A stretch of DNA of 64,000 nt from JAEYKI01 sp036679405 (GTDB taxonomy: Bacteria > Bacillota > Clostridia > Christensenellales > Christensenellaceae). How positions within the stretch are numbered: position 1 is the stretch's first letter; each line of letters opens with the position of its first letter. This document shows, in pieces, positions 15,216 to 25,365 of this stretch. The position numbers and the translations under genes are program-made. Below the pieces are notes generated by a model. That model worked only from the letters and a program-made list of their open reading frames with translations, searched no databases and was not told where the DNA came from. The stretch spans positions 1 to 64,000 of the forward strand of contig JAVBVZ010000004.1 in NCBI GenBank assembly GCA_036679405.1, read 5' to 3'.

Positions 15216-16538
15216 TTGGTACATACATTTAAAGCGTGCGGCGTTTATGTGGCGCTGGACGTACATGGCGGCTCGGTGCATATGATAGATGAGATTGTCT
15301 ATGATATTCTAAACGAGACCGATCTTTCAAAATATTCCAAGAAGGAAGTCAAAGAAGCACAAGAGGAAATAGAAGAACTTAAAGCAGCCGGACTGCTTGA
15401 TTCACCTTGCCCGGAGGCTGCCCTAAACCCGGCGTTTAACCGTCCGGTAATCAAGGCTATGTGTCTTCATGTGGCGCATGACTGTAACCTGAGGTGCCGG
15501 TATTGCTTTGCGCAAACAGGAGATTATGCGGGCGGACGGGAACTGATGTCCATTGAAGTTGCAAAGCGCGCGCTTTTGTACTTGGTTGAGCATTCACAAA
15601 ACCGCCATAACCTGGAAGTGGATTTTTTTGGGGGAGAACCGCTTCTCAATTTTGATGTGGTCCGGCAAGCAGTTATATACGGACGGGAACTTGAAAAAAG
15701 GTATAATAAAAATATTCGTTTTACCATTACGACCAATGCGTACCATGTAACGGATGAAATGGCGTCGTTTATCAACGCGGAGATGAAGAATCTGGTGATC
15801 AGCATAGACGGCCGGCAGGAAGTGCACGATGCTATGCGCCCGAATGCCGCAGGGAAAGGCAGTTATGAGAAGGTTCTCGCTAATGCCCGTAAACTGATCG
15901 GCGGGCGGGGCGATAAGGAATATTATATTCGCGGAACATATACCAACCGCAACCTTGATTTTTCAAACGATGTCCTGTCTGTTGCAAATGCGGGGTTTAA
16001 GGAAATTTCAGTGGAGCCGGTGGTGGATGCGGGAGAGCTTTCCATAAGCCGCGCGGATATTCCCGCAATATATGAAGAATATGAAAAATTGGCTGCCCTA
16101 TATCTGGAGAGAAAAAAAGAAGGCAGGCCGTTTCATTTCTTTCATTTCATGGTGGATCTGGAATCCGGTCCCTGCCTGAATAAGCGGCTTCGGGGCTGTG
16201 GTGCGGGAATCGAATACATTGCGGTCACGCCCGGTGGGGATATTTACCCCTGCCATCAGTTTGCCGGAGAGAAATCTTTTTATATGGGGAATGTGTCGCA
16301 GGGTGAGATCGATTGTGAAATCAGCCAAAAGTTTAAGGATTGCCATGTGTTTTCCAAAGAACAGTGCAGCGAGTGCTGGGCCAAATATTATTGCAGCGGC
16401 GGCTGTTTTGCGGACGCGTATTTTTCCGGCGGGGATATAGCAAAACCCAATGAACTTTCCTGTGCAATAGAGAAAAAACGTGTTGAAACCGCGATTGCCT
16501 TAAAAGTTATTGCAGCGCAGGCGGCCGATGCAAACTAA
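15216..16538 (+). CDS. scfB: SCIFF radical SAM maturase
   Basis: 440 residues from the TTG at 15216, which gives the family-like opening MVHTFKACGVYVALDVHGGS and has GGGAG at 15204-15208. A longer in-frame reading from 15153 lacks a ribosome site. The N-terminal ~65 residues form the RiPP-recognition-type domain. The radical SAM cluster ligands are Cys90, Cys94 and Cys97 (CNLRCRYC). The C-terminal SPASM region holds two more clusters, seen in CGAGIEYIAVTPGGDIYPCH, CSECWAKYYC and GGC. It forms sactionine/ranthionine-type thioethers in ScfA. Confidence 0.95.
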   Translation: MVHTFKACGVYVALDVHGGSVHMIDEIVYDILNETDLSKYSKKEVKEAQEEIEELKAAGLLDSPCPEAALNPAFNRPVIKAMCLHVAHDCNLRCRYCFAQTGDYAGGRELMSIEVAKRALLYLVEHSQNRHNLEVDFFGGEPLLNFDVVRQAVIYGRELEKRYNKNIRFTITTNAYHVTDEMASFINAEMKNLVISIDGRQEVHDAMRPNAAGKGSYEKVLANARKLIGGRGDKEYYIRGTYTNRNLDFSNDVLSVANAGFKEISVEPVVDAGELSISRADIPAIYEEYEKLAALYLERKKEGRPFHFFHFMVDLESGPCLNKRLRGCGAGIEYIAVTPGGDIYPCHQFAGEKSFYMGNVSQGEIDCEISQKFKDCHVFSKEQCSECWAKYYCSGGCFADAYFSGGDIAKPNELSCAIEKKRVETAIALKVIAAQAADAN

Positions 16539-16727
16539 GCAATACATGGACTTAAAAGCCGCTTTTTTATTTTTTGGGGCGAGTATTGCACGGGCGCAGA
16601 TACAAAAGCACTTTTTGAAAAACAATTTAAGGAAAATATTGTCTGTTTATGTATTGTATTTACAACTGGATTCATCTATAATCTGATTGTTAATATTCCA
16701 ACCAAAAAAGAATACGGAGGACCTTTT

Positions 16728-18218
16728 ATGTTTGACTGGAGCGTTTTGATTGCCTTCATCGTCTATTTTATTGTGGTTTTATGCATTGGTTTTTACTTTT
16801 ACAAGCGGTCGGAAACGCTGTCGGATTACCTGATCGGCGGACGGTCTTTAAACCCGTTTGTGGCTGCACTGTCTGCTCAGGCGTCTGATATGAGCGGGTG
16901 GCTCCTGATGGGATTGCCCGGTGCAATCTATCTGGGCGGAATGAGCGAAGTGTGGATCGGTATCGGTTTGGCGATAGGCGCGTATGTTTCCTGGCGGGTC
17001 ATTGCAAAACGGCTTCGCCAATATACCAAAGAGGCCGGGAATTCTATTACGTTACCGCAATTTTTTGAAAACCGTTTTCGGGATAACCGTGGCCTGCTGC
17101 GTTTTATAAGTTCGGCGGTCATATTGGTGTTTTTTACGATCTATGTTGCGTCCGGGCTGGTAGCGGGCGGAACAGTTTTCAAAGCGATATTTCCCGGAAT
17201 TGATTATAAGATCGCTATGCTGATCGGCGCGTTGGTGATCATTGGATACACATTTACCGGAGGGTTTCATGCGGTTTGCTGGACGGATTTTTTTCAGGGC
17301 ATGCTTATGGCGGTTGTTTTGGTAATCGTGCCGCTTGCGGCCATGAATCTTTTGGGCGGCCCGGCTGAAACCATTGCGCTGGCGAACCAGGTTGGCCCCG
17401 GATTCTTAAGTTTGTTCCATACGGTTGACGGAAGCGCCGTCTCTTGGATTGCCATTGTATCCAGCCTGGCCTGGGGACTGGGCTACCTTGGAATGCCGCA
17501 TATCCTGGTTCGGTTCATGGCGATAAAAAAAGTAAAGATGATCAAAACATCCCGCCGTGTTGCTACAGCATGGATCATAGTATCTCTTACTTTTGCCTGT
17601 TTGTTGGGCCTGGTGGGCCGGGTATTTCTGGAACCCGGGCTGTTTACGGATGCGGCGGGGGCACAAACCGTGTTTATTGTGATGGCCGGCCGTATATTCC
17701 CGCCTGTGGTGGCGGGCGTACTGTTTTCTGCTATTATGGCGGCAATTATGAGTACGTCCGACTCTCAGCTGCTTGTGTGTTCCTCGGCTATTACGAATGA
17801 TATTTACCTTAAGGTCAAGAAAAAGAAACCCAGCCAGAAGACACTGCTTTGGATGGGCAGGATTTCTGTTCTCGCAATTGCCGTAATTGGGGCGATGATG
17901 GCTCTGGATGAAAAAAGCAGCATCATGGCGCTGGTAAAATATGCGTGGGGCGGGTTTGGCGCCGCTTTCGGGCCGGTGATCCTTATGGCCCTGTTCTGGA
18001 AGCGAATGACACGCACAGGCGCGCTGGTAGGAATGGTGACCGGATTTGCGACCGTTATACTGTGGAACAATTTTCTGGCGGAGTCGACCGGCCTTTACGA
18101 ACTGGTCCCGGGTTTTATTTTTGCACTTGCCGGAATCGTGATAGCCAGTCTGCTTGATAAAAAACCGTCTGATGAAATTGTGGAAGAATTTGAACGCTCA
18201 AAGCTGGTAGAGGAATAA
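16728..18218 (+). CDS. putP: Sodium/proline symporter (SSS family)
   Basis: 496 residues with about 13 transmembrane helices. DYLIGGRSLNPFVAALSAQA and SDMSGWLLMGLPG are strong PutP signatures, including the Na+ and proline binding region of helix 2; IMSTSDSQLLVCSSA in helix 9 agrees. It imports proline with sodium. An upstream TATAAT at 16677-16682 may be its -10 box. It is a single gene closed by the terminator at 18231. No proline catabolic gene is adjacent, so a role in nutrition or osmotic stress is open. Confidence 0.93.
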   Translation: MFDWSVLIAFIVYFIVVLCIGFYFYKRSETLSDYLIGGRSLNPFVAALSAQASDMSGWLLMGLPGAIYLGGMSEVWIGIGLAIGAYVSWRVIAKRLRQYTKEAGNSITLPQFFENRFRDNRGLLRFISSAVILVFFTIYVASGLVAGGTVFKAIFPGIDYKIAMLIGALVIIGYTFTGGFHAVCWTDFFQGMLMAVVLVIVPLAAMNLLGGPAETIALANQVGPGFLSLFHTVDGSAVSWIAIVSSLAWGLGYLGMPHILVRFMAIKKVKMIKTSRRVATAWIIVSLTFACLLGLVGRVFLEPGLFTDAAGAQTVFIVMAGRIFPPVVAGVLFSAIMAAIMSTSDSQLLVCSSAITNDIYLKVKKKKPSQKTLLWMGRISVLAIAVIGAMMALDEKSSIMALVKYAWGGFGAAFGPVILMALFWKRMTRTGALVGMVTGFATVILWNNFLAESTGLYELVPGFIFALAGIVIASLLDKKPSDEIVEEFERSKLVEE

Positions 18219-18230
18219 AAAAAACTTTGT

Positions 18231-18259
18231 AAAAAAGAGCGGCTTGTCCGCTCTTTTTT
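18231..18259 (+). terminator. Terminator of putP
   Basis: AAAAGAGCGG-CTTGT-CCGCTCTTTT with further T residues. Confidence 0.88.
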
Positions 18260-18380
18260 AGACCTTTTTGTACGCAGTGTTTTAAGAAAAGTGTTGCGGG
18301 GTATAAAAAAACGAACCGCAGGAAACAAGGTTGTTTCAAAGCGCGGAAGAATTTTAAATTTTATTTTACAATCAAGAGCA

Positions 18381-18409
18381 TTTACACTTTATAGTATATA
18401 TGCTTTAAT
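18381..18409 (+). promoter_or_regulatory. Promoter of glgP
   Basis: TTTACA (18381-18386) and TTTAAT (18404-18409), 17 bases apart. The transcript would begin just before the GGAGG at 18421. A second TTTACA / TATAGT pair overlaps upstream (18365-18395). Confidence 0.45.
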
Positions 18410-18432
18410 GGTGCATAACAGGAGGGTTGCGT

Positions 18433-20874
18433 ATGTACTACGAACTGAGCAAAAAACAGATTAAGGAAAACATACTGGGCAAACTGAAGCGTCACTTTGG
18501 CAAAATGCTGAGTGAGGCGACGCCAGATGAAATATACCGCGCCTGCGCGCTGACATTGCGGGACAGCATTGTGGACGAATGGATGGACGCCAATATGATG
18601 GTAACCAAAACAGGAAAAAAGAGCCTGTATTACCTGTCTGCAGAATTCTTGATGGGGCGCGCGCTGGTAAACAACATGATCAATATGCATCTATACAAGG
18701 AATGCAGGGAAGCGCTTACCGAACTGAATTTTTCTTTGGATGAGATTGAAGAACAGGAAAACGACGCCGGACTGGGCAACGGTGGCTTGGGCCGGTTGGC
18801 CGCCTGTTTTCTTGATTCTCTATCCACGCTGGACCTGCCGGCCACGGGCTGCGGGATTCGTTATGAGTACGGCCTTTTCCGCCAGCGTATTTTGGATGGG
18901 GAACAGGTTGAGGTGGACGACAACTGGCTGGACGCCGGAAACGTTTGGGAGATCCCGCGCCCGGAAGAGCAGGTGGAAGTCCATTTTGGCGGAGAGATTG
19001 AAGAAAATTGGACGGCTGAGGGGCTTAAAATTGAGCATAAAGATTACTACAGCGTAATAGCGATCCCGTATGATATGCCTATTATGGGCTATTTGTCCCG
19101 TATGCCCGCAACGCTCAGGTTGTGGAGCGCCCGGGCGAAAAGCGGGCTTGATATGCATTATTTTAATCGGGGTGATTATGTGCGTGCCATGCAGGAGCGC
19201 GAACTGGCTGAGGTGATCTCCAAAGTGCTGTATCCGGACGATAATCATGAGCAGGGCCGGCAGCTTAGGTTAAAGCAGTTTTATTTTCTGACATCGGCCA
19301 CCATGCAGCACATTGTCCGGCGGCATAAAGAAAACTTTGGAGACCTGCATACGCTTCCTAATTTTTTTACCGTGCAGATCAACGATACACATCCTACGCT
19401 GGCCATCCCGGAACTGATGCGGATTTTGCTGGACGAGGAAGGTATGAGCTGGGAAGATTCATATGATATTACCAGCCGGGTTTTTCATTATACCAATCAT
19501 ACCATCATGATTGAGGCTCTGGAGCGTTGGGAAGAGACCATGTTTAAGTCTCTGCTGCCGCGTATCCATCAGATCATCAAAGCAATTAATGATAAATTTT
19601 GTGAACAGCTTTGGAAGGTGTATCCGGGAGAATGGGACAAGATCAGTTCCATGGCGGTGATTTCCTATGGCGAAATCAAGATGGCCAATTTGTGTATCGC
19701 GGTTTGCGAAAAGGTGAACGGCGTGTCACAGTTACACAGTGAAATATTGAAGACAAAGACTTTTCGTGATTTTTATGTGGTTTTTCCGGAAAAATTTTTG
19801 GGGATCACCAACGGCATTACACACCGTCGGTGGCTGGCGAAAGCCAACCCGGAGCTGTGCGACCTGCTGATCAGCCATATTGGAGAGGGCTTTTTAAAGG
19901 ATTATACGGAATTTGAAAAAGTAAGTGCCCTGCTTGACGACCCGCAGTTCTTGAGCGATTTCAGGCAGGTCAAAATGAACAATAAAAAACGGCTGAAGGC
20001 ATTTTTGCAGCGCACCCAGCAAATAGATATTGATGAAAATACAATTTTTGATATTCATGCAAAACGTATACATGAATATAAACGTCAGTTTTTAAAGGTA
20101 CTGCATATTTTGCACTTGTATAATGCGATCAAAGAAAACCCCGGTATTCCCATGCAGCCGGCGACCTTTATTTTTGCGGGCAAAGCATCGCCGGGTTACG
20201 CACGCGCGAAGAACATTATCCGCCTGATCCTTGCCACAGCCGAGCTGGTGAACAACGACCCGGATACCAAAGATAAACTGAAAGTTGTGTTTATAGAGAA
20301 TTACGGTGTCTCCATTGCGGAGATCCTGTTGCCTGCGGCCGACATCAGCGAACAGATATCTACGGCCGGGCTGGAGGCTTCGGGTACCGGAAATATGAAG
20401 TTTATGATGAACGGCGCGGTCACTATGGGCACGATGGACGGCGCGAATGTGGAAATGTTTGACGCGGTGGGAGAAGAAAATATATTTATATTCGGGGCGA
20501 CGGCTGCGGAGATTGAGCAGATGGAAAAATATGCGACCTATACGCCTGGAGATTATTATTCGCAGAACGGAGATATCCGGCGTGCTCTTGACCATCTGAT
20601 CAACGGGACGCTTGGGCCGAAAAATGACCGGCAATTTAAAGACCTTTATCAGTCGCTCCTGTTCTGCAACGACGACAGATCGGATAAATATTTTGTGATC
20701 CATGATTTTCCGTCCTATATTCAAACGTATAATAAAATAGACGCAGCATACCGGGACCAGGAGAAATGGACAAAGATGGCGGCAACCAATACGGCGCGTT
20801 CGGGCATCTTTAGTTCGGACAGGACGATTCAGGAATACAATAAGAACATTTGGAAGATCCCTGAAATAAAATAA
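18433..20874 (+). CDS. glgP: Glycogen/starch/maltodextrin phosphorylase
   Basis: 813 residues, normal for GT35. It releases glucose-1-phosphate from alpha-1,4-glucans. ENDAGLGNGGLGRLAACFLD and the pyridoxal-phosphate site EASGTGNMKFMMNG (Lys656) are diagnostic. ATG 18433 has GGAGG seven bases upstream; an in-frame TTG at 18427 is too close to it. It is followed at 12 bases by a GH13 enzyme, so the two probably act on the same glucan, and the phosphohexomutase at 26870 would carry the product to glucose-6-phosphate. Confidence 0.96.
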   Translation: MYYELSKKQIKENILGKLKRHFGKMLSEATPDEIYRACALTLRDSIVDEWMDANMMVTKTGKKSLYYLSAEFLMGRALVNNMINMHLYKECREALTELNFSLDEIEEQENDAGLGNGGLGRLAACFLDSLSTLDLPATGCGIRYEYGLFRQRILDGEQVEVDDNWLDAGNVWEIPRPEEQVEVHFGGEIEENWTAEGLKIEHKDYYSVIAIPYDMPIMGYLSRMPATLRLWSARAKSGLDMHYFNRGDYVRAMQERELAEVISKVLYPDDNHEQGRQLRLKQFYFLTSATMQHIVRRHKENFGDLHTLPNFFTVQINDTHPTLAIPELMRILLDEEGMSWEDSYDITSRVFHYTNHTIMIEALERWEETMFKSLLPRIHQIIKAINDKFCEQLWKVYPGEWDKISSMAVISYGEIKMANLCIAVCEKVNGVSQLHSEILKTKTFRDFYVVFPEKFLGITNGITHRRWLAKANPELCDLLISHIGEGFLKDYTEFEKVSALLDDPQFLSDFRQVKMNNKKRLKAFLQRTQQIDIDENTIFDIHAKRIHEYKRQFLKVLHILHLYNAIKENPGIPMQPATFIFAGKASPGYARAKNIIRLILATAELVNNDPDTKDKLKVVFIENYGVSIAEILLPAADISEQISTAGLEASGTGNMKFMMNGAVTMGTMDGANVEMFDAVGEENIFIFGATAAEIEQMEKYATYTPGDYYSQNGDIRRALDHLINGTLGPKNDRQFKDLYQSLLFCNDDRSDKYFVIHDFPSYIQTYNKIDAAYRDQEKWTKMAATNTARSGIFSSDRTIQEYNKNIWKIPEIK

Positions 20875-20886
20875 AGGATGGACAAC

Positions 20887-22890
20887 ATGTTTTCTGGCAT
20901 AGATTTGGAAAAAAGCGTGGTGCATAATGCCGCCAAAACCAGATACCGCGATCCTCTGGGAGCCCTGCGGACCGGTGAGAGCGTTACGCTGCGCCTGAGC
21001 GTGCATGATGTGTGGTTTGAACATGTGAATGTTACGTTGATTGCAGACGGGACTTCTACAGACTATGCCATGGTTTTTATGGATGGTTTGTGGACCGTTA
21101 CATTGGATGTGCCCGCGGACCCGTGCGTGATCTGGTATTATTTTACGCTTCGGTCGGGAGATACTCATTTATATTACGGCCGCAGCTTTGGGTGCGCGCC
21201 CTGTATGGGAAAGATATACTGGGAAAAGCCGCCTGCTTTCCAGATGACGGTGTACGACAGGGATTTTTCCGTGCCCGAATGGATGCGCAATTCTATCATG
21301 TACCAGATTTTTCCGGACCGCTTTGCATCCGGAGATTCTGAGAATAAAAAGAGAGGGAAAGCCTACCATGGCGGCTTGGGACGCTGCGTCACAGTGCATG
21401 AGCAATGGGAGGAAGAGCCCGCCTATCGGCCGATGGAAGGAAAAGAGGATTATGAACCCTGCGACTATTTTGGCGGAGATATCCGCGGAATTATAAAAAA
21501 CATCCCTTTTTTAAAAGAATTTGGAGTGGATTTGATTTATTTGAATCCGGTTTTTGAATCCGCGTCCAACCACCGTTACAATACGGCCGATTATACAAAG
21601 GTCGATCCGTTTCTGGGGACAAATGAAGATCTCATAGAATTGTTTGAAGAGGCAAAAAAAGCAGGCATTCGCGTAATGCTGGACGGCGTATTTTCACATA
21701 CCGGAGCGGACAGTGTGTATTTTAACAAGTACGGCAGGTATGGGGAAAAAGGCGCATACCAGGGAGAAGATTCTCCTTATTACAGTTGGTATACTTTTAC
21801 GGATTTTCCGGATGAATATGAATCCTGGTGGGGGTTTAAAAGTCTGCCGGAGGTCAATGAAACGGATGCCGGGTGGATCAAGGCCATTATTGAAGGGGAA
21901 GACAGCATCATAAAACGCTGGCTGCGCGCAGGCGCCTGCGGCTTCCGGCTGGACGTTGCGGACGAACTGCCTGATGAGACCATTGAAAAGATGCGCCGCG
22001 CCGCAAAAAGCGTGGGAGATGACAAAGCTCTTTTGGGCGAAGTTTGGGAAGATGCGACAACCAAACAAAGCTACGGGAAAAACAGGACGTATGCACTGGG
22101 ACGCGCATTGGACAGCGTGATGAACTATCCGCTCAGAAATGAGATGGTCGAATTTTTATGCGGCAGGAAAACGGCATTTGACTTTAAGGATTTTTTAGTG
22201 GGGCAGAGCCAGAATTATCCTATGCCCATGTATTTTTCTTTGATGAATCTGCTTTCTTCTCACGATATAGAGAGGATCCACACTTCGCTTGCGGCGGGAA
22301 TACAGTCGACTGACCTCACACGTGAACAGCAGGCCCATTTTGTGGTGCTGCCCGATCAGAAAGAACGTGCGGACCATTTGCAGAAGCTGGCGGCGGCGAT
22401 TCAGTTTTCTCTGCCCGGTATTCCCTGTATTTATTACGGGGACGAAGCGGCCGTGGATGGATTGAAAGATCCGTTTAACCGTAAACCTTATGTAACGGGC
22501 GACAATGCCATGCGGTCTTTTTATAAAAAGATAACGCAAATCCGCAGAGAATCAGTTGTTTTGAAAACCGGCGCCTATAGTTTTTTTGCGGTCAACGATG
22601 ATGTGATTTGCATCCTGAGATTTGTATCCGGAGAACGTGATATGTTTGACGCTGCGTGCCGGGATGGTGTATATTTAACAGTAGTAAACCGCTCCGAGCA
22701 CGCTGTGAATTTTGCTTATGATTTCAGAGAGCCCAAAGAATGCGTGGATACGGCTCGGACGAGAGCGCTTGAAAAAATAGACCCTGCACATGCGGTGTGC
22801 AAAGTGTCGGGGCGTGAGTTTTTTGTATCCAAAGGTATTGTGAGCGGAGAAATTCAGGCGATGGGGTTGGCGGTTATAACATTCAACTAG
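20887..22890 (+). CDS. GH13 alpha-glucan hydrolase (cyclomaltodextrinase/neopullulanase type)
   Basis: 667 residues. An N-terminal beta-sandwich (about 1-120, CBM34-like) precedes the (beta/alpha)8 barrel. Conserved regions: DGVFSHTG (266-273), GFRLDVADE with nucleophile Asp356, GEVW with acid/base Glu385, and SSHD with Asp460. There is no signal peptide, so it acts inside the cell on imported maltodextrins, cyclodextrins or pullulan fragments. ATG 20887 fits AAAGGA at 20874-20879 better than the ATG at 20878. Co-transcribed with glgP. Exact specificity is not readable. Confidence 0.9.
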   Translation: MFSGIDLEKSVVHNAAKTRYRDPLGALRTGESVTLRLSVHDVWFEHVNVTLIADGTSTDYAMVFMDGLWTVTLDVPADPCVIWYYFTLRSGDTHLYYGRSFGCAPCMGKIYWEKPPAFQMTVYDRDFSVPEWMRNSIMYQIFPDRFASGDSENKKRGKAYHGGLGRCVTVHEQWEEEPAYRPMEGKEDYEPCDYFGGDIRGIIKNIPFLKEFGVDLIYLNPVFESASNHRYNTADYTKVDPFLGTNEDLIELFEEAKKAGIRVMLDGVFSHTGADSVYFNKYGRYGEKGAYQGEDSPYYSWYTFTDFPDEYESWWGFKSLPEVNETDAGWIKAIIEGEDSIIKRWLRAGACGFRLDVADELPDETIEKMRRAAKSVGDDKALLGEVWEDATTKQSYGKNRTYALGRALDSVMNYPLRNEMVEFLCGRKTAFDFKDFLVGQSQNYPMPMYFSLMNLLSSHDIERIHTSLAAGIQSTDLTREQQAHFVVLPDQKERADHLQKLAAAIQFSLPGIPCIYYGDEAAVDGLKDPFNRKPYVTGDNAMRSFYKKITQIRRESVVLKTGAYSFFAVNDDVICILRFVSGERDMFDAACRDGVYLTVVNRSEHAVNFAYDFREPKECVDTARTRALEKIDPAHAVCKVSGREFFVSKGIVSGEIQAMGLAVITFN

Positions 22891-22910
22891 GGATTTGAAG
22901 GTGATATACG

Positions 22911-23855
22911 ATGGCAGATACGTTATGTCTGGTGGTTCCCTGCTATAACGAACAGGAAGTTTTGGGTGAGACGGCGATGCGGCTCGTGGAACAAATGAAG
23001 GGCATGCTCAACATGAGCTTGGTCAGTGAGGATAGCCGTATTCTTTTTGTTGACGACGGTTCCCGGGACAATACATGGAATATTATTGAACACCTTTCCG
23101 AAGAGCATCTTCAGGTGATGGGGGTAAAGCTCTCCCGTAACAGGGGACACCAGAACGCACTCTTGGCAGGGCTGATGACTGCAAAGGAATTTGCGGATGT
23201 GACCATTTCTCTGGATGCAGACCTGCAGGATGATATTGGCGTTTTGCCTGAATTTATGCAAAAATATTATGACGGGGCGGAAATTGTCTTCGGCGTTCGG
23301 AAAAGCCGCTCAACAGACACTTTCTTTAAGCGGAATTCAGCCCAGTTCTTTTATAAATTATTAAAAATGTTTGGCGTTGAGGCCGTCTATAACCATGCGG
23401 ACTACCGGCTGATGAGCCGCAGGGCCCTGGAAGGACTGGCCGAATTCGGAGAAGTGAACCTGTTCTTGCGAGGGATCGTGATGCAGATCGGCTACAAGAC
23501 GGCTACAGTGGAATACGACCGTGGAGAGCGCTTTGCCGGAGAATCCAAATATCCGCTTTCAAAAATGCTGAGTTTTGCATTTGATGGGATCACCTCTTTT
23601 TCGGTCAAGCCTGTTCGAATGATTACGGCCCTTGGAATCTTAATTTTTATTGTGAGTATTGCCATCCTGATCTATTCTCTGGTAGTCAATGCCATGGGTA
23701 ACACGGTGGCGGGATGGACAAGCACAATGATATCTGTGTGGGCTTTGGGAGGTCTGCAGTTATTTGCAATCGGCATTGTAGGAGAATATGTTGGAAAAGC
23801 ATATATGGAGAGTAAAAACCGGCCCAAATATATTATTGAAAAAATTGTAAAATAA
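22911..23855 (+). CDS. GT2 family glycosyltransferase (GtrB/DPM1-like) with two membrane helices
   Basis: 314 residues. The N-terminal GT-A fold has VVPCYNEQEVL, LFVDDGSRDNTW and LDADLQDD, the nucleotide-sugar and metal binding motifs. Two C-terminal transmembrane helices (about 232-255 and 268-290) anchor it. The family transfers a sugar from a nucleotide donor to undecaprenyl or another polyprenyl phosphate for cell-surface decoration. It starts 20 bases after the GH13 gene, so it is probably in the same transcript, though a functional link to glucan breakdown is not obvious. Confidence 0.9.
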   Translation: MADTLCLVVPCYNEQEVLGETAMRLVEQMKGMLNMSLVSEDSRILFVDDGSRDNTWNIIEHLSEEHLQVMGVKLSRNRGHQNALLAGLMTAKEFADVTISLDADLQDDIGVLPEFMQKYYDGAEIVFGVRKSRSTDTFFKRNSAQFFYKLLKMFGVEAVYNHADYRLMSRRALEGLAEFGEVNLFLRGIVMQIGYKTATVEYDRGERFAGESKYPLSKMLSFAFDGITSFSVKPVRMITALGILIFIVSIAILIYSLVVNAMGNTVAGWTSTMISVWALGGLQLFAIGIVGEYVGKAYMESKNRPKYIIEKIVK

Positions 23856-23887
23856 AAAAACGTCCCTTTAAAGGGACGTTTTTTTTT
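23856..23887 (+). terminator. Terminator after the glgP operon
   Basis: The perfect palindrome CGTCCCTTT/AAAGGGACG flanked by A7 and a T run. It can also end minus-strand transcription from the MFS gene. Confidence 0.9.
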
Positions 23888-23970
23888 GCGCAATTTGATT
23901 TGAGGCCGGGCAACAAATGCGTACAAAAGCATTCGTTTATATTGTAATCTGAAAAAGTCAGCTAAATAAA

Positions 23971-25269
23971 CTACAGAGACGGAGGCGCTAACGGAACTTT
24001 TTTTGCTTCTCCGTCTCCTTTGGAAATAAAGAGCATGCTTATGAATGCAACGGAAAAAGCGATGGCCGAGTATATGAAGAGGATCTGGTAGGTCTGGGTG
24101 AAATCGCGGATCGCACCGAAAAGGATGGGGCTTACGATAGAAGCGCTGAAGGAAAAAAGATAATAATATCCCGTATATTTTCCGAGGGAAGAAAACCCGG
24201 TCATATCCACTACCATGGGCAATGAGTTTACGTTGATGGCGGCCCAACAGAGACCGCCCAGTATAAGAAGTATATAAAGGAGTGTCTGGTCGCTTACGAA
24301 GAACATGATGAGGAACAGGATTGTAATGCCCGCAAGGCCGGTAAGAATGGTTCTTTTACGGCCTGCACGTGCGCCGATAAAACCGGCTGGAATCGCAAAA
24401 GCAAGAAAGGAAAGTGAGAACACGGAAAGCATGAGACTGGCGTCGCCGCCGCTCAAAAAGCCACCCGAAGCATTGGTAAAGGTTGTGGTTACATATAGTG
24501 TGAAGAAGGTTTCAACTGCGTTGTAGCCCATGAACCAAAAAAGGATTGCTACTAAAATAGCAATCAGGCTCTTTTTTTTGCGCTGTTTTTCCTGTGGGGT
24601 CAAAGCGGATTTGGGCTCCGCTTCTTTTTTTGGGTCTTCCGCCATCTCTTCAATGGGATGCATGGGTTCGCGGATAAAAATTTTCAGTATGATAAGTGCG
24701 ACGATCATGACGAGCGCGCCCAAAGCAAACGGATATTTCATGCCGCCCCAGTTGAATAAAAGGCCGCCGGCCAAAAAAGCGATCAGCGTGCCGATGCCGC
24801 CCATAAAATTAATAATTCCGTTGGCCTGGCTGCGGAAGCGGGAGGGGGTCAGGTCGGGCATAAGGGCGACCACTGGAGCGCGCCAGATCGACATGATGAA
24901 ATTAAAAAGAATTAGTACGGTAACCAGCGCCCATAATACGGTGGTGTAAGGAATAAAAAAGAACGCGACCGCACAGATAGGAATACCGAACATGATGAAA
25001 GGCATCCTGCGCCCAAAGCGGGTGCGCGTTTTATCTGAAATGCTACCGAATATTGGTTGGAAAACCGCGCCAAAGATATTATCTATAGTCATAATGGCAC
25101 CAATGGCAGTTGCCTTGCCGAGCCAGAAAACATCCGGAATGATGGTGCATTTTTCGGGCAGATAGTCATTTAAAAGCAGGGGAACGTATGCGTTGTATAC
25201 CGCCCAGGCGATACTGGTGGCCAGAAACCCGAATCCGATTAGCATTGTTTTTTTATAGTCCAGTTTCAT
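23971..25269 (-). CDS. MFS transporter, sugar type (SLC45/GPH-like)
   Basis: 432 residues with about twelve transmembrane helices. The loop QPIFGSISDKTRTRFGRRMP between helices 2 and 3 is the D-x(4)-G-R-R/K sequence typical of GPH and SLC45-like sugar carriers, which import di- or oligosaccharides with H+ or Na+. The start MKLDYKKTMLIGFGF at 25269 has GGAGG (25275-25279, minus strand); a longer in-frame reading to 25332 lacks one. Convergent with the glgP operon, so maltose or maltodextrin is an inferred substrate. Confidence 0.85.
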   Translation of the reverse strand: MKLDYKKTMLIGFGFLATSIAWAVYNAYVPLLLNDYLPEKCTIIPDVFWLGKATAIGAIMTIDNIFGAVFQPIFGSISDKTRTRFGRRMPFIMFGIPICAVAFFFIPYTTVLWALVTVLILFNFIMSIWRAPVVALMPDLTPSRFRSQANGIINFMGGIGTLIAFLAGGLLFNWGGMKYPFALGALVMIVALIILKIFIREPMHPIEEMAEDPKKEAEPKSALTPQEKQRKKKSLIAILVAILFWFMGYNAVETFFTLYVTTTFTNASGGFLSGGDASLMLSVFSLSFLAFAIPAGFIGARAGRKRTILTGLAGITILFLIMFFVSDQTLLYILLILGGLCWAAINVNSLPMVVDMTGFSSLGKYTGYYYLFSFSASIVSPILFGAIRDFTQTYQILFIYSAIAFSVAFISMLFISKGDGEAKKVPLAPPSL

Positions 25270-25365
25270 AGGCGACCTCCAAAGCAAAAATAACACAGAA
25301 AATATTCTAACATCCGTTATCTTCAAAAACAATTAAATCTATATTAAATTGACAGGAATACATGT

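Noticed and set aside
20092..21168. 358-codon minus-strand frame opposite glgP and the GH13 gene
   Set aside because: It spans the junction of two certain genes, and its His/Arg/Ile-rich product has no recognisable domain.
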